A stretch of DNA of 64,000 nt, taken from Polytrichum commune (lineage: Eukaryota; Streptophyta; Polytrichopsida; Polytrichales; Polytrichaceae). Both the position numbers and the translations under genes were made by a program. Location of the stretch: assembly GCA_950295325.1 (NCBI GenBank), contig OX485806.1, forward strand, positions 20,894,001-20,958,000, written 5' to 3'. The notes under the pieces are model-generated. The model saw only the letters and a list, made by a program, of their open reading frames with translations, made no database searches and was not told where the DNA came from. Shown in pieces: positions 24,636-35,965 of the stretch (position 1 is the stretch's first letter; each line of letters opens with the position of its first letter).

Positions 24636-27426
24636 ATTCCCAAATAAAAAACCGAAAAAATCAAAAATTATGAGTCCAATCAAACGAATAAGTGAAAATT
24701 TACATTAGAAAAAAAATGAATAATGAAAAATTTGGACTCTTCTAAGCTCCAACCACGTCAACGTGTTATAAGAGGCTGCATGATTACGCGTTAATGGCTC
24801 GGCGTCTTGCTCACGAGCTTCACGAGGTTGCTCAAGTCACGGGACAAAAACGCCAAGCACTTCCGAACGCTATCCATAAAATGCCTTGCCTTCATCTTGC
24901 TTAGTAAGTGTAGAGGAGGGGCTCATGAGGGCGAGGAGACCCAAAGGCTTATACACAAGGAGCAGCCACGGGTAGATCACTCTAAGGCATTTTTGTGCAC
25001 CACGTGCGGCTGGGGGTTATTTTTTGGGGGGCTATTTACCTTCAAGGGTTGAATTAAAGCCTCCCTATAATTACTTATATTTCAAAAATGGCCCATTTGT
25101 TTGCACCCTTTCATTACTTATATTGTCCAAGTCGTTGCAATTTTTTGTACTCTATATTCCTTTTAAGTAATAAAAGCTAATCTACTTCCTAACGCAATTG
25201 ACGAGTGTTGAGGGAAAGCATGGAAACAAAGAAGGGTGCAAACAATAATACCATTGCAAACATTGTTATAATGAAAGCACTCAGGAGATGCCAACACAAA
25301 TACCATAGCGGTCATTGCAATGCAAGTGACCAAAAACACAAAGCATAGTAAAGCGGGTTTAGAATTTACAATTTAGGGTGTAGTCAAATTGAGCCCTTGC
25401 TCAAAATAACACTTATTGGTTTGTGAGATATAGATATAATGGGTGTGCAAAGCTCTAGAGATCAACCAAGGGTCCAATTGGTCCTTCATTATCTGATCCT
25501 CTCATCTTCTATTCGTTTTTTTTTCTATATTCTTCAAGTTCCTCTTGTAACCTAAATGTCCAAAAAGTGACATCTGAAATCTGACCTCTTCACCCCCAGT
25601 TCTCCAACATTGATAAAGCATCTTCGAGCTTACCCAACTATGTACATTCAAATTGGTTCAGTTCGAAGTCCATTGATAACATTATAAAAACTTCCCAGAA
25701 GTACGATTCAGATAGCACCACTTATATAGGTTGTGTCAACTTCAGGTGCATGAGTGAGGTTTTTAAAAGCGTGGGTGGCAGTAACCTGCTTCAAAAATTC
25801 TTAATCCCACTGCAAGCTTACCAAGCTGCTGAACATGAAGTTATCTTTCCTGAGCTGAACACTTCACAAATGTGGTACAATTCAGATCAATGTTTATGTA
25901 GCTTCCCTTCCAACTCAAAGAGATCCCATTGAAACTTCAGCTCCATAAAATCAATCAGTACTCTGTCTCCAATTCATATAGATAGAACAAACGGATTCTT
26001 GGACAAGCCTGAACCCTAAATCACCAATCCCAAATTTACTTAGCCATCTCTAAGCAGAAGTTGCATACTGAAGAATGGAATGGATTCTTCCAACGAGAAG
26101 AATTACATGTTGTGAGGAATACCCCATTCATAGGCCTCATGGGAGACAAATACGAACTTTTGGACTGATCAAACCCCTTCCATGTTAGTGCCTATGAAGC
26201 CAAATCCACAAACTATGAGCCACAAAAATGGTGAGCTTGAACCCACCATCAACTATGAGCCTAATGAACTGTACACCCCACAGCTTGACCCTACAATTGT
26301 ACTCTGCTCAAGGCATGTGAAATGTTCTGGAGCTTCAGGAAACTGCCTCCCAAATTATGTCTAAATCTGTAATTCCAAAATATCCAACAAACTAGCTGCT
26401 GCTGATCCTGCCACAAACCCCCAACATCATAGTGAAACAAGCTAAAGGACGGAAACAAGAAGGGCTGATAAAGATGGGACATAGGACAGGTTGAGTGACT
26501 ACAGCTGCATGTCCACTCTTGTTTCCACGCCAAGTATGGCAATCTTTTGACTAGATAATGCAATCTGGCATAGCAATGGTTTCACCATTGTGAGGGGATT
26601 CGTACAGATTTCGTACTGTGGACAACAGCGACGAGGATGAAGGCCTAGGCTAGACCCAGTAAGATACAATTACATTACATGTAATTGTAATGTAATCACA
26701 ATCAAAATATCAAAGTATGCCGAGTTCCGAGTGGGAGGAATGCCTGCCGAATCCCTATCAAGTATCGAAGCTCCGACAAGAAATGAACTCTAAGCTGGAG
26801 GACATGATCGGAGAGCATTGCCATATTCAGAACAACCTTGTCATTCCCCCCCCCCTGCAACAATTAAATCTAAAGAGCCGGTGAAGATTGTTTAACTCGC
26901 TCGAAATTCCTTCTTTGTCGATGTTGAAACTGTACAGAGGATGATGGTCAAGCTCTATATATGGAATCACAATTTTGGGTATGTCAACTTTTATGCTAAC
27001 ATTGCTTTTCTTTTTCAAATTTGCTGCCGTTTCTTTCGCTGCAGCTTTTGTTCTTGGTGCAGGACTATGTATCAGCAATAGTGAATGGGGAGAGCCGATC
27101 GCTAGTTACAGATGAAACAGTTGAGTTTGAGAAAAGATGAGTTGAAGTTCAAGACTGCAGGAAAATTACAGACCATTTTGGACGAATCTATGGAATATAT
27201 CTTCATCAATGAAGAAAAACTGAAAGATCACAACATGTAATGGTTGACAGACTAATTTCAATACTTCTAGGGGGTGACCTTCGATCCAGTGACATGCTGG
27301 GCAACCCAGCCCAGACCATCCCAGAGCCCCTCCCCCCTAAACCCTAAACCTCAAATCGGATGTTTTTGTACACGAGTTCTTCAACATTACTGCCCACTGT
27401 CGGCTGAGTAACCACAACCTCTCCCA

Positions 27427-27567
27427 GACATGGCATCTCTCTTAGTGTACCGGCCACCACGCTCATTTCGGCATCTCTCTTAGTGTACTGGCCACCACAC
27501 TCGTTTCGGCATCTCTCTTGCTCATTTCGGCATCTCTCTTAGTGTACTGGCCACCACGCTCATTTCT
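27427..27567. repeat. Minisatellite, about 42-bp unit
   Basis: Three near-identical units plus one truncated unit repeat the phrase CATCTCTCTTAGTGTACTGG, then CCACCACGCTCATTTC. Similarity is high, so the expansion is recent compared with the surrounding repeats. Confidence 0.8.
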
Positions 27568-27947
27568 TCCAAGGTAGTAATGTAAGGGCAATCAGGAGAT
27601 GAGGAGCATTCCCCGACTGTCCCTAAATGTACTAGCAGGACACAATCCACACATAAAAGCGCGCCTCCTCCGAAGCATAGCACTCTCAAATGCAATGTTG
27701 CAAAGCTGAGATACTAGAGACTAGTCGCACACTCTTCCTTGTACCTATTGCCCAGAAAACCTTGAGGTGTCAGCACTGTCTCTTCCGAACTCTTCCGGTG
27801 AGTGTGTGAGCACTTCGTGATGAAAACTCCATAGCCATCAAATAGGGGAAGCGGTGGATAAAAATGAGCAACATACATACCTCAAACCGATGTAGCCGGT
27901 ATGGGCACTTAAAGCCTTACTGTTCAGCAGCACTGCCGCGCCTCCTC

Positions 27948-28018
27948 CGAAACAAAGCTTCCTCCGAAACAAAGCCTCCTCCAAAACAAAGCCTCCTCCA
28001 AAACAAAGCTCCTCCTCG
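27948..28018. repeat. Short tandem repeat, about 15-bp unit
   Basis: About five units of the form CTCCTCCAAAACAAAGC occur in a row with a few substitutions. They lie inside small open frames on both strands that show no known domain. Confidence 0.75.
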
Positions 28019-28757
28019 AACACAACGGACGAAAACGCGAAGCAAATTGAAACCCTAGCCATCAACAAACGGGCGTGGGGAAGACGACCCCAACGACATC
28101 ACGTTCCTTTTGCATCCATTTTTGGACTAAAGAAAATCCCAATTATCATCCATCCCCGTGAGTCCTCAACCCATTTACATACCATACTAAACATAACTTC
28201 TAGGATCCTTATCTTCAGCCCCTATATTAGTTTTACAAAAAAATAATGGCCCATGTTTTATGTGCATCTAACTTACTTATAATTTCATTGTCTAAATTTA
28301 ATGGCCCCTTCATTATTTGGAATTCCTTTATAATTTTTATTTCAATGATTTTAATCCTCTCTATATTATGCCGCACGTCGTTTTTAAAATGCACTAAGTG
28401 ATCTACCCGTGGGAGCAGCTCTACCAACCTATACCTAACCATCGTTTTTGTGCTCTTATATTTGCAAATCATGTTGTTCTCATTCGTTAAGGGGTTAAGA
28501 TACACGTTGTTGGATTTTGTGTTGAGAGCGTGGGATGGCGAGGTGAAGGAACTGGAGGAGAGACTTCCATTTTGTTTCTGGCATCTGGATTTTGTGGTGA
28601 GGGAGAAGGGAGAGGAATGGTGGACATGGCAATTGATCCACTTTTTTCTGTGGTCATTGCAGCACTTGACTCTTGGAATTGATGGGCTAACAAATGGTAG
28701 ATTTATTCCAATGTTGAGAGCTTGTTGTATGTTGCAAAGCATACTCCCAGCAGAAAA

Positions 28758-29085
28758 GCCTTAAATTGACCATAACCCTGAGCTCAGCATTTATGGTGTT
28801 TAGTTTGATGGTTTATTTTGGAGTTCTCTTCTCATTGAAAAAAGAGGCTTGCAGAAACTCATTGATGACTAAATGACAATAGCCCTTAGCTCACGTTTAT
28901 GATGTTCCAATTGATGGTTCATTGTATCCTTTCTCATAAAAAATATCGCACACTGAAACTTGCTGATGACTTGAAACTGACCGTAGCCCCGACCTCAGGT
29001 TTATGGTGTTTACATTGAGGGTTTACTTTGTACTTCCCTTTTGATTGAATAGAAAGCTCACAGAAATGCACATGTGTGCAATGAT
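28758..29085. repeat. Three diverged tandem copies of an about 105-bp unit
   Basis: Copies start near 28762, 28869 and 28971. Each runs through phrases like GACCGTAGCCCTGACCTCAG, TTTATGGTGTTTA, ATTGATGGTTTA and GAAACTTGCTGATGAC. They differ by many substitutions and small indels, so the array is old. Confidence 0.7.
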
Positions 29086-29429
29086 TGGTCTACATTTTCT
29101 GAAATCACCTAACCCCTTTAGATGACGTGAAAGTTGCTGATAATATAAACCTTCCTGTAGGTTTCTTTTACATTGCCTGCTTCTAAAGCAGCAGTAGCGT
29201 AAGATTCATCTTTTGATCAAGTAATTGTAGTTTCGGCACATGAGGCATGAACCATACCCAGGAGTGAAGACTTTGTACAAGCAAAACAACAACCTACTTG
29301 CACAACTCCTGGACCTTAACGAAAAAACGAATTAACCTTTTTAAAATCATAGGATTGACGAAATTGCATAAATTATATTTTTCGTTGACGAACCATATCT
29401 TTCAAAAAATAAATAAATATTCGTTTTGA

Positions 29430-29464
29430 GGTGCACAAACCAGCTATGGTGCTACGGTAACCAT
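29430..29464 (-). repeat. Right member of a distant inverted repeat
   Basis: The complement of 24598-24635. It reads GTGCACAAACCAGCTATGGT followed by GCTACGGTA on the plus strand. No target-site duplication is evident next to either member. Confidence 0.6.
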
Positions 29465-30915
29465 GTGGAGTCATCCCCTTCTATATCTAAGCCATTCGCT
29501 CCAATGTGTGTGTCCAACACATGAATAGGTTACGACCACTCCCTCGGGTTGATCACACCCCCTTACGTTTCATAACCACGTGCAATAAAATTTTGCTACC
29601 CAATATTATATGCCATAGATAATTTTAAAAATTATGATATTTTTCTACAAATACATAACCATTAATATATTTTGTATATTCTTTTTTAAAATTTAATCAT
29701 ATTCATTTTTGTAGTAATTTTTTTAGTTCAATTCTACGTTATTCTAGTTAGAAGCGGTATGTTTTATTTATTATTAAAAAAACATCAAATTTGTTTACCT
29801 TTCTTACTATGTTATAGATATTGTGCATATCTATCCATGAATAAAAATTGATAAAATTTTGACTCATTTTTGGTGATGCTTTATGTAAAAAGTAGATTTT
29901 TTTTTATCACACATGGTGTTCAACTTGACAATGGAGTGCACCCCCCGGGACCACTCCACCCAAAGAATAATAAAAATGGCAATACATCAACATGACATCC
30001 ATGTGCCAATCCAAATTAAATATAGAAATGTGGCACACAATTGTGATGCTAAGTTTTTGGCTAGCTAATATTTAGCCTAGTCAAATTGTTTGTTGCCACA
30101 CATACTAGAGGGGGGGGCACACCCATGACATTCCGTAACTTTTGAGCAACAACCCAACAACTCTTTTCTATCCACTTGCGACATCCTGACACTTAGGTAC
30201 CTTCCATAGACTATAGATGGACAAGAGACAAAGAGGGGCAAACGCAATGCAAATTAAGTTGGAATGTGGAAAGAGTCTCCCAACCACATGCATGCAGGTT
30301 AGAGGAAGGCCTCTTATATAGTTGGGCAAGTTTCCAAATCTCAAGTGCATTACATGTTGGTTTTAGCGAGTTTTGGTACTTAGTGCCACACACAACAATG
30401 GAAGAAGTTATTGGGGGTCCGTAAGAAATAAGAATCAATGTGAAAATAAGTTATTGATGATAGAAAAAAGAAAAGTGACCGCCTTGGGTGGATTCGGAGG
30501 AGTTACTATGAGAACTACACATCCAATGTTTAACCTTTGCATTTAAGTTGCTTACTGTGGTAAAATAAGAAGAGTGAGGTTGTGAAAGGAGGGATTGGGA
30601 AATCAAAAATACTAGGGTAAGTGCAAGAGGATATTGCGAGAGGTTAGAGAATGTGTAGTAATCACTTGCAAACGAATTGTTTGGGAAATTTATTGGGTGT
30701 CATTCATAGGTGAAGTGCAAACACCAAAAGTTACGTGGGAAGGAAGATTCAGTGGACACCATAATGCAATTGAAACATACCAAGAGAGAACCATAATTGA
30801 TGATTGGAACTTGCTTTGCCATCCGAAAGCACATTGGTGAAGGATGTTATCTTCACAAACCACCCTAGGGAAATGTTGACCTTGCCTTCCTAACCCACCA
30901 AGTTACCAACAAATC
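29465..30915. other. AT-rich intergenic DNA
   Basis: No gene is recognised. 29.6-29.9 kb is strongly AT-rich with A and T runs. A G-run occurs at about 30111. Short open frames at 30.2-30.8 kb resemble nothing known. Confidence 0.5.
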
Positions 30916-31444
30916 TCAGGGGGCTGCCACACGAGAGGCAACTTCATGTGAGCGGCCTCACGGATTGGCCGACCGCGAAGGGTGCCTACCACACCAGAGG
31001 CAATCCGGAAACAATACAGGTGACGTGGCGGTGACGGCTGGCACACGAAAGTACTAGGGGCCGGCCATTGGAAACCCGTGGTTTTCGGCAGCACTTCACA
31101 CCCTGGCACACCCTCCGTCACCCTCCTCCGCCCTCGCTCCCCCTCCCCGCCCTCCCTCCTCCAGTTTCGTCAACGACGCAGTCGCCTCCCTCCTCCCTTC
31201 CCCCCCCCCCCCCTTTGTAGCTTTGTCAACGACCGCGTCGCCTCCCTCCGCCATCGCCAACCAACATCGTTGCACGTCTCCCTCCCAGCCCTCCATCCTC
31301 CCTTCCACTCCACCACAGTCGCTGCCGCAACAGTGGGCGATTCGGTCCACCCTCGCCCTCCCTCTGTCAATTTTTTTTTTCTTTCTCCTTCCTGGAACAT
31401 TTTGTGCAGTTTCAAGGGTGTGGTGTTTTTGGCTCCTGTGCTGC

Positions 31445-32877
31445 ATGGAATCGCAGGGGCAAGCCCGAGACTCGGGCGGTGCCAATGCCAATGGCTCCAC
31501 AGGCAACATTCCTCCTCCCATGGGCACTGAATTTCGAGCACCGCAGCCTAGCATTCCTCCTGCACCATTTTTCCCAGGTCTTGCTACTGTGGGAAGCCAA
31601 ATGTCGTTCCTATTCCCACAATCCTTCATGCCAGCAATTCCAAGGGTGGGGATTGCTCCGCCAGTCCAAGGTGGGACTGGCGCAATTGTCGATTTGACGG
31701 CGGGGTCTCAAAAATGGTCTACCCAAAAAAACGTGACTGAGCAGCCGAAGCCGGCGAAGAAACGCAGAGCTCCCCGGAAAAAAAATCAGAATTGTTGAAT
31801 TGGACGACGGAAAGACGACGTGGAGCTATTGAAGCACGCCGGGCATTGGAAGGATCATTGGGTCATCCAGCTCATTTCCGTTCGCAAAGAAATGCACAAC
31901 ACTTTTAGCGCGCCTCCAAAGCAAGGTATTATTCGTTTTTGTTTTGTGTTTTTTTTTGGGGGGGGGGTGTTGTGTTGCTGGTCAATGCCAATGCTCCAGG
32001 ATTGAACTCTATGTGTGGAATTCGAAGTCTGCTACGTGTAGTTCCTCCCGTAGTATAGGCTGCAGTTCGTTGGGAGCTAGGATCGTAGCTGTGGCCGGCC
32101 CTGGATGGGGTCTCGGCTGCCCACAGCAGCCGCCTTGCGATCTCTGCAGTAGAGACTGTTGCAACACCAGCATACCAAGCAAGGTTTGCTGGCAATTTTT
32201 TTATTTTTTGCTGTTTTTTTTTCTTGCAGACTTCCGAGGTCCTTGCTGCTCTGCTTTTGAAGCCTAATCACTGCATTTCAAACATATGTTCATTCTTTTC
32301 TTTACGTGCAGTTTTGTGAGAAATTTCCGTGAACACAAAGTGAGTGGTTTTGTGAACTTTGATTTTGTCTTGCTCTTGCCGGTGATGTGCAGGTGTGGAC
32401 AATTGGTCGCGATTGCACACGAAGCTCGTTTCTCTCTGCCCGGATTTCACGAAGGACAATGAGGCATGCTAGAAGAAATGGAGTGCCATCTACAACGATT
32501 ATAAGGATGACAAGGCTATGAACATGAAGTCTGGCTCACAACGATCCGAGAAATGCCGGTGGTATCAACTTGTGGACGAGTTCATATTTGACAGAGCCAA
32601 TGTCGTCTCACATGCGCATGCAAGCGCCACGAATCCCGACGGACCGAAATCCACAAGCACATCGGACACCAACACCACGGAGCATAGGAGTGGGAAGAGC
32701 ACATCAAAATCCCCCGAACCCAAGCGTAAGGAGGACATTTTCATGGAGAGATGCATTGGTGAGATTAAAGAGAGTAGCAAGAATCTCATGGATAGTTTAA
32801 AGGCCAGTGATGACATAAAAATGGCTTTACTCATGAGCATGCAACAAACTATGCAGAAATTGGTTGAAAAGCTCTAG
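31445..32877 (+). pseudogene. Harbinger ORF1 (SANT/Myb trihelix-like DNA-binding protein), disrupted
   Basis: In PIF/Harbinger elements this protein binds the transposon ends and helps bring the transposase to the nucleus. The frame opens at MESQGQARDSGG (31445). A proline-rich start leads to a basic stretch (AKKRRAPRKK). The trihelix-like core follows: HWKDHWVIQL before an intron (donor about 31927, acceptor about 32392), then GVDNWSRLHTKL and KKWSAIYNDYKDDKAM. The tail from about 32740 resembles a dimerisation helix. Two in-frame stops break it: TGA at 31796 and TAG at 32470. The first may instead reflect paired frameshifts. It is probably not functional. Confidence 0.8.
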
Positions 32878-32888
32878 GTGGTTGTTCC

Positions 32889-34018
32889 TCAAACACTATC
32901 CGATGTGAAAGTCTGTGCAATACACGCTTTCGTCTTTGCCATCCAAAGACTTTTTGCTATGTTGTTTTCTTTTGCCGAAAACTCTTTAAATGTTTTGCCG
33001 GCAGTGTCCATTGCTATCTCAAACTCCATGGTTGCCTCTTGTTTAATGTATTCCAAAGTCTCCCTGGAATTGTCGTCGATGCCCACTAGGCCGTGCAATG
33101 TCAAATTGGCAACTGCCAATCTCTCTTGCATAGACGCACCCGGAACCCTCCCGATTGCCAGCCCGTTGTGAACCTCGTCCGTGGCCTCCCGCATCCATTC
33201 ATTATTTCAAAAGTTGTCGCCGAAAATTATGCACATGTTGTGCAAAACCAAGTATATGCTAACCAAATCGGGCACATTCCTCAAATGCACGTCCCCTCTT
33301 TTTAACATAATGCGCCATCTACCTTTGAGCATTCCGAATGCTCTCTCAATGCACATGCGCATCGAGCTTTGGACGAAGTTCCAGTGGTATTTCTCCCGCG
33401 AGAGTCCGTCTTTGTGGCCCTTGAATGGAGCCAACATCCACGGATGGCACGTGTATGCAGCATCGCCAACCAACGCATACGGTGAAAATTTCCAGCCTCA
33501 CAATACTATCTAATCTTGGTCCTTGCCCACAAGTTGGCATCGTGCATTGATCCCGCCCAGCCTATGTCGAAATCCCAAAACAAACACTTGCTAGATACAA
33601 CACCCTGCAACATGATTGAATGGAACCTTTTGCGGTTGTAATAATCAGCAATATGCAACCGGGGTGCAACGATGGGTATGTGGGACCCATCAACCGCCCC
33701 AACGACGTAAGGAATCTGGTGGAGGTTTTGGAACTCCTGTGCAAATCTCTTCATAATAGCAGGAGAAGGCCATCTGTTGAATTTTTTCAGCATGTTTGTT
33801 TTTATTGCCACACAGAATTGAGAGACTGCTAGTTAATTGGACGACAGGCCAATCCTGTACAAATCTGCAATGCACCGCATGAAATTACATGTGGCCAATC
33901 TTGATATCGATACAACTACCTTTACTTGAACTGGAATGGTTGACCGCATGTTTGTATCATATCTGTGCAAGTCAGGTGCGAGGGAACTGCAAAAATATTC
34001 AAATGTCGACACGTCCAT
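32889..34018 (-). pseudogene. Harbinger DDE transposase (DDE_Tnp_4 type), disrupted
   Basis: The DDE-type transposase of the element, reading right to left. Recognisable segments are a helical N-terminal part (STFEYFCSSLAPDLHRYD), the first catalytic aspartate in VGAVDGSHIP, the second in GSMHDANLW, and the glutamate in IERAFGMLKGRW, so the DDE triad is intact. The frame is broken by TAA at 33833, a frameshift between about 33473 and 33506, and TGA at 33207, after which similarity resumes in WMREATDEVHNGL. The true N-terminus and any intron upstream of 34018 are unclear. It cannot give a full-length protein as it stands. Confidence 0.85.
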
Positions 34019-34599
34019 TCACATATGTCCTTTGAACTCCCTAGTATTAAACAAATCAAACAGGTTATGATCAAAGAATCCAGGCTGGTGCAACCCTCTC
34101 TCATGAGCCCACAGTCATCGTTCCCGCCTCCCGTGCGCACGCTTGAATCCGTGCAGTGCAAGTGTCATGCACCACATTTGTTGCCAATGCCATACGAAAA
34201 TCGACGAGTCATCCCTCGACATACAGTCCAAGGTGGCAAACAAGGACAACTGAAACATGAGCAAAATTTTGAGCTCCCGCACGGCAGGGTCCATTTTCAC
34301 GCAGTGTTTGCTTTGGGAGTATACTGGCAACTGAGGCAGAGCAGCTGAGGGAGAGGCCTGGGAGAGAAGAGGAGCCTTCGTCAAGGCTCCTGGTTTACCT
34401 TGCCTCTGCTGCAGGCCGGTGAGGTGAAGTTGCCGGGAAGCTGCAGGTGTGCCACTGCCCTTACTGCCGGCCATCTGGTGCATGCGCCGTCTTGGCACCG
34501 ACGTGGCTGCAGGGAGGCTGCAGGGAGGCTGCAGGGAGGCTACTGCTAATCCTAGCATGCGGCAAGAAATGTCATGTCGCCCGTGTGGCAGAGGCCTCA

Positions 34600-34842
34600 A
34601 TTACAACTCCCCCCCCCCCCCACCCAACTCAATTCCATTCAATCCCAACTCCCCCCCCCACCCAAATCACCTAAAGTATTTAAATACGTAAAAATAAGCA
34701 TGACAATGACGATGGGGTTATATTGACACTCCCACGGTAGCATTGGCTAGGAGCTCAATTCAAGCATGGCAAATAGTAACAACCTCCCTACCCCTATGTT
34801 CAATTGAGTTTTCTTCCTCCATTGCTCAACATTGCTTGAGGC
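34600..34842. other. Spacer between the Harbinger and fold-back elements
   Basis: Contains two C-runs (about 34609-34621 and 34650-34658) set in a short duplicated phrase, then unremarkable DNA. No gene is seen. Confidence 0.5.
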
Positions 34843-34853
34843 CATCGTTGATG
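34843..34853 (+). repeat. Left 11-bp target-site duplication (CATCGTTGATG)
   Basis: Identical to 35955-35965 in direct orientation and exactly abutting the inverted arms. Confidence 0.8.
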
Positions 34854-35954
34854 GCTAGGGTGAACCAGCAGGTACACTCGTACCTTCGGGGGATGAAGGC
34901 CTCGCGGATGACACTGAAAACTTCATCCTTCTTTATGGGGAAGCCCGCTTGACTACAAATCCCATATTGACTGCACTTCGCCTTCAAGGCCTAAAATCCA
35001 ATATATATGTGCACTTCCAATTAGTAAATAAGCAATTCATTGGGATTTCATTCCGGAAGTGAAACCATCAATGAAGCATGTAATCAACTTGGAGGTCAAA
35101 TAAAATTACAAAATCCTCATTAACATTGAGGTTATAATTTTTTTGACTTACCATTTGAAATTTTCTTTGTCATTCTAAAATGACACTTAAATTTAGTGTG
35201 TTGATTTAGTATGTATATTTTATAATATTTTAATAACGCCGCCTACTTTCACAAGTATTCATAAATAAATAAATAAACTAATGGAATTAATTAATTAATT
35301 AAATGTAATTACTGGAATTAATTAATTAATTTAATTGCTGAAATGAATTACTAGAATGAATTGGTTCAGTTAATTACTGGAAGTTAATTACTGGAATGAA
35401 TTGGTTCAGTTAATTAAACATTATAATTAATTAGTCTTACTTTATTTGGTAAGCACACTTTTCTGATTTATTTGGGCTTAAATAGGATTCATCAGAATTA
35501 ATTAGACTTAATGACATTAAATCACACTTAATTGGTTTGAATGTGTATGAATACTTGTGAAAGTAGGCGGCGTTATTAAAATATTATAAAATATACATAC
35601 TAAATCAACACACTAAATTTAAGTGTCATTTTAGAATGACAAAGAGAATTTCAAATGGTAAGTCAAAAAAATTATAACCTCAATGTTAATGAGGATTTTG
35701 TAATTTTATTTGACCTCCAAGTTGATTACATGCTTCATTGATGGCTTCACTTTCGGAATGAAATCCCAATGAATTGCTTATTTACTAATTGGAAGTGCAC
35801 ATATATATTGGATTTTAGACCTTGAAGGCGAAGTGCAGTCAATATGGGATTTGTAGTCAAGCGGGCTTCCCCATAAAGAAGGATGAAGTTTTCAGTGTCA
35901 TCCGCGAGGCCTTCATCCCCCAAAGGTACGAGTGTACTTGCGGGTTCACCCTAG
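34854..35954. mobile_element. Young long-arm fold-back element (Mutator-like, non-autonomous)
   Basis: Two inverted arms of about 410 bp (34854-35263 and 35547-35954) match with only scattered differences. They flank a 283-bp AT-rich spacer containing AATTAATTAATTAATT motifs. The termini are GCTAGGGTGAACC and its complement. Perfect 11-bp direct repeats flank the unit, within the 9-11 bp range of Mutator-like elements. No transposase is encoded, so mobilisation would need another element. The outer ~90 bp of the right arm stay open on the plus strand (phrase EVFSVIREAFIPQRYEC), possibly a captured gene piece. Transcription across the unit would give a long hairpin RNA. Confidence 0.85.
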
Positions 35955-35965
35955 CCATCGTTGAT
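35955..35965 (+). repeat. Right 11-bp target-site duplication (CATCGTTGATG)
   Basis: Identical to 34843-34853. See the element between them. Confidence 0.8.

Larger units (their letters stand above)
24636..29429. other. Interior of the inverted-flanked block, no gene recognised
   Basis: No transposase or host domain was recognised. The longest frame, 28233-28742 minus (169 codons), is low-complexity and unlike any family I know. The block contains three tandem arrays listed separately, a short palindrome near 26662-26695 built on ATTACATGTAAT, and a GC-richer patch at 27.6-28.1 kb with a possible TATA-like sequence near 27653. It could be a defunct non-autonomous element. Confidence 0.45.
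30919..34596. mobile_element. PIF/Harbinger DNA transposon, nearly full length, decayed
   Basis: Both genes typical of PIF/Harbinger elements are present: a SANT/trihelix-like ORF1 on the plus strand and a DDE transposase on the minus strand, ending about 10 bp apart. The proposed termini share a 15-bp inverted repeat: GGGGGCTGCCACACG at 30919-30933 and the complement of 34582-34596 (GGCCTCTGCCACACG). They are flanked by TCA on both sides (30916-30918 and 34597-34599), consistent with the 3-bp duplication of this superfamily. Internal low-complexity tracts include a C-run near 31201, a T/G-run near 31949-31968 and an 11-bp tandem at about 34508-34545. The borders are inferred and less certain than the coding content. 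Confidence 0.8.

Noticed and set aside
28233..28742. 169-codon minus-strand frame
   Set aside because: No known domain, biased composition, and it spans inverted-repeat and array material; not reported as a gene.
31096..31629. Minus-strand frames of up to 177 codons at the left of the Harbinger element
   Set aside because: Antisense of the GC-rich leader and proline-rich start of ORF1; no domain is present.
34508..34545. 11-bp GC-rich tandem as a functional binding array
   Set aside because: Three short units inside a decayed transposon; replication slippage is a sufficient explanation.
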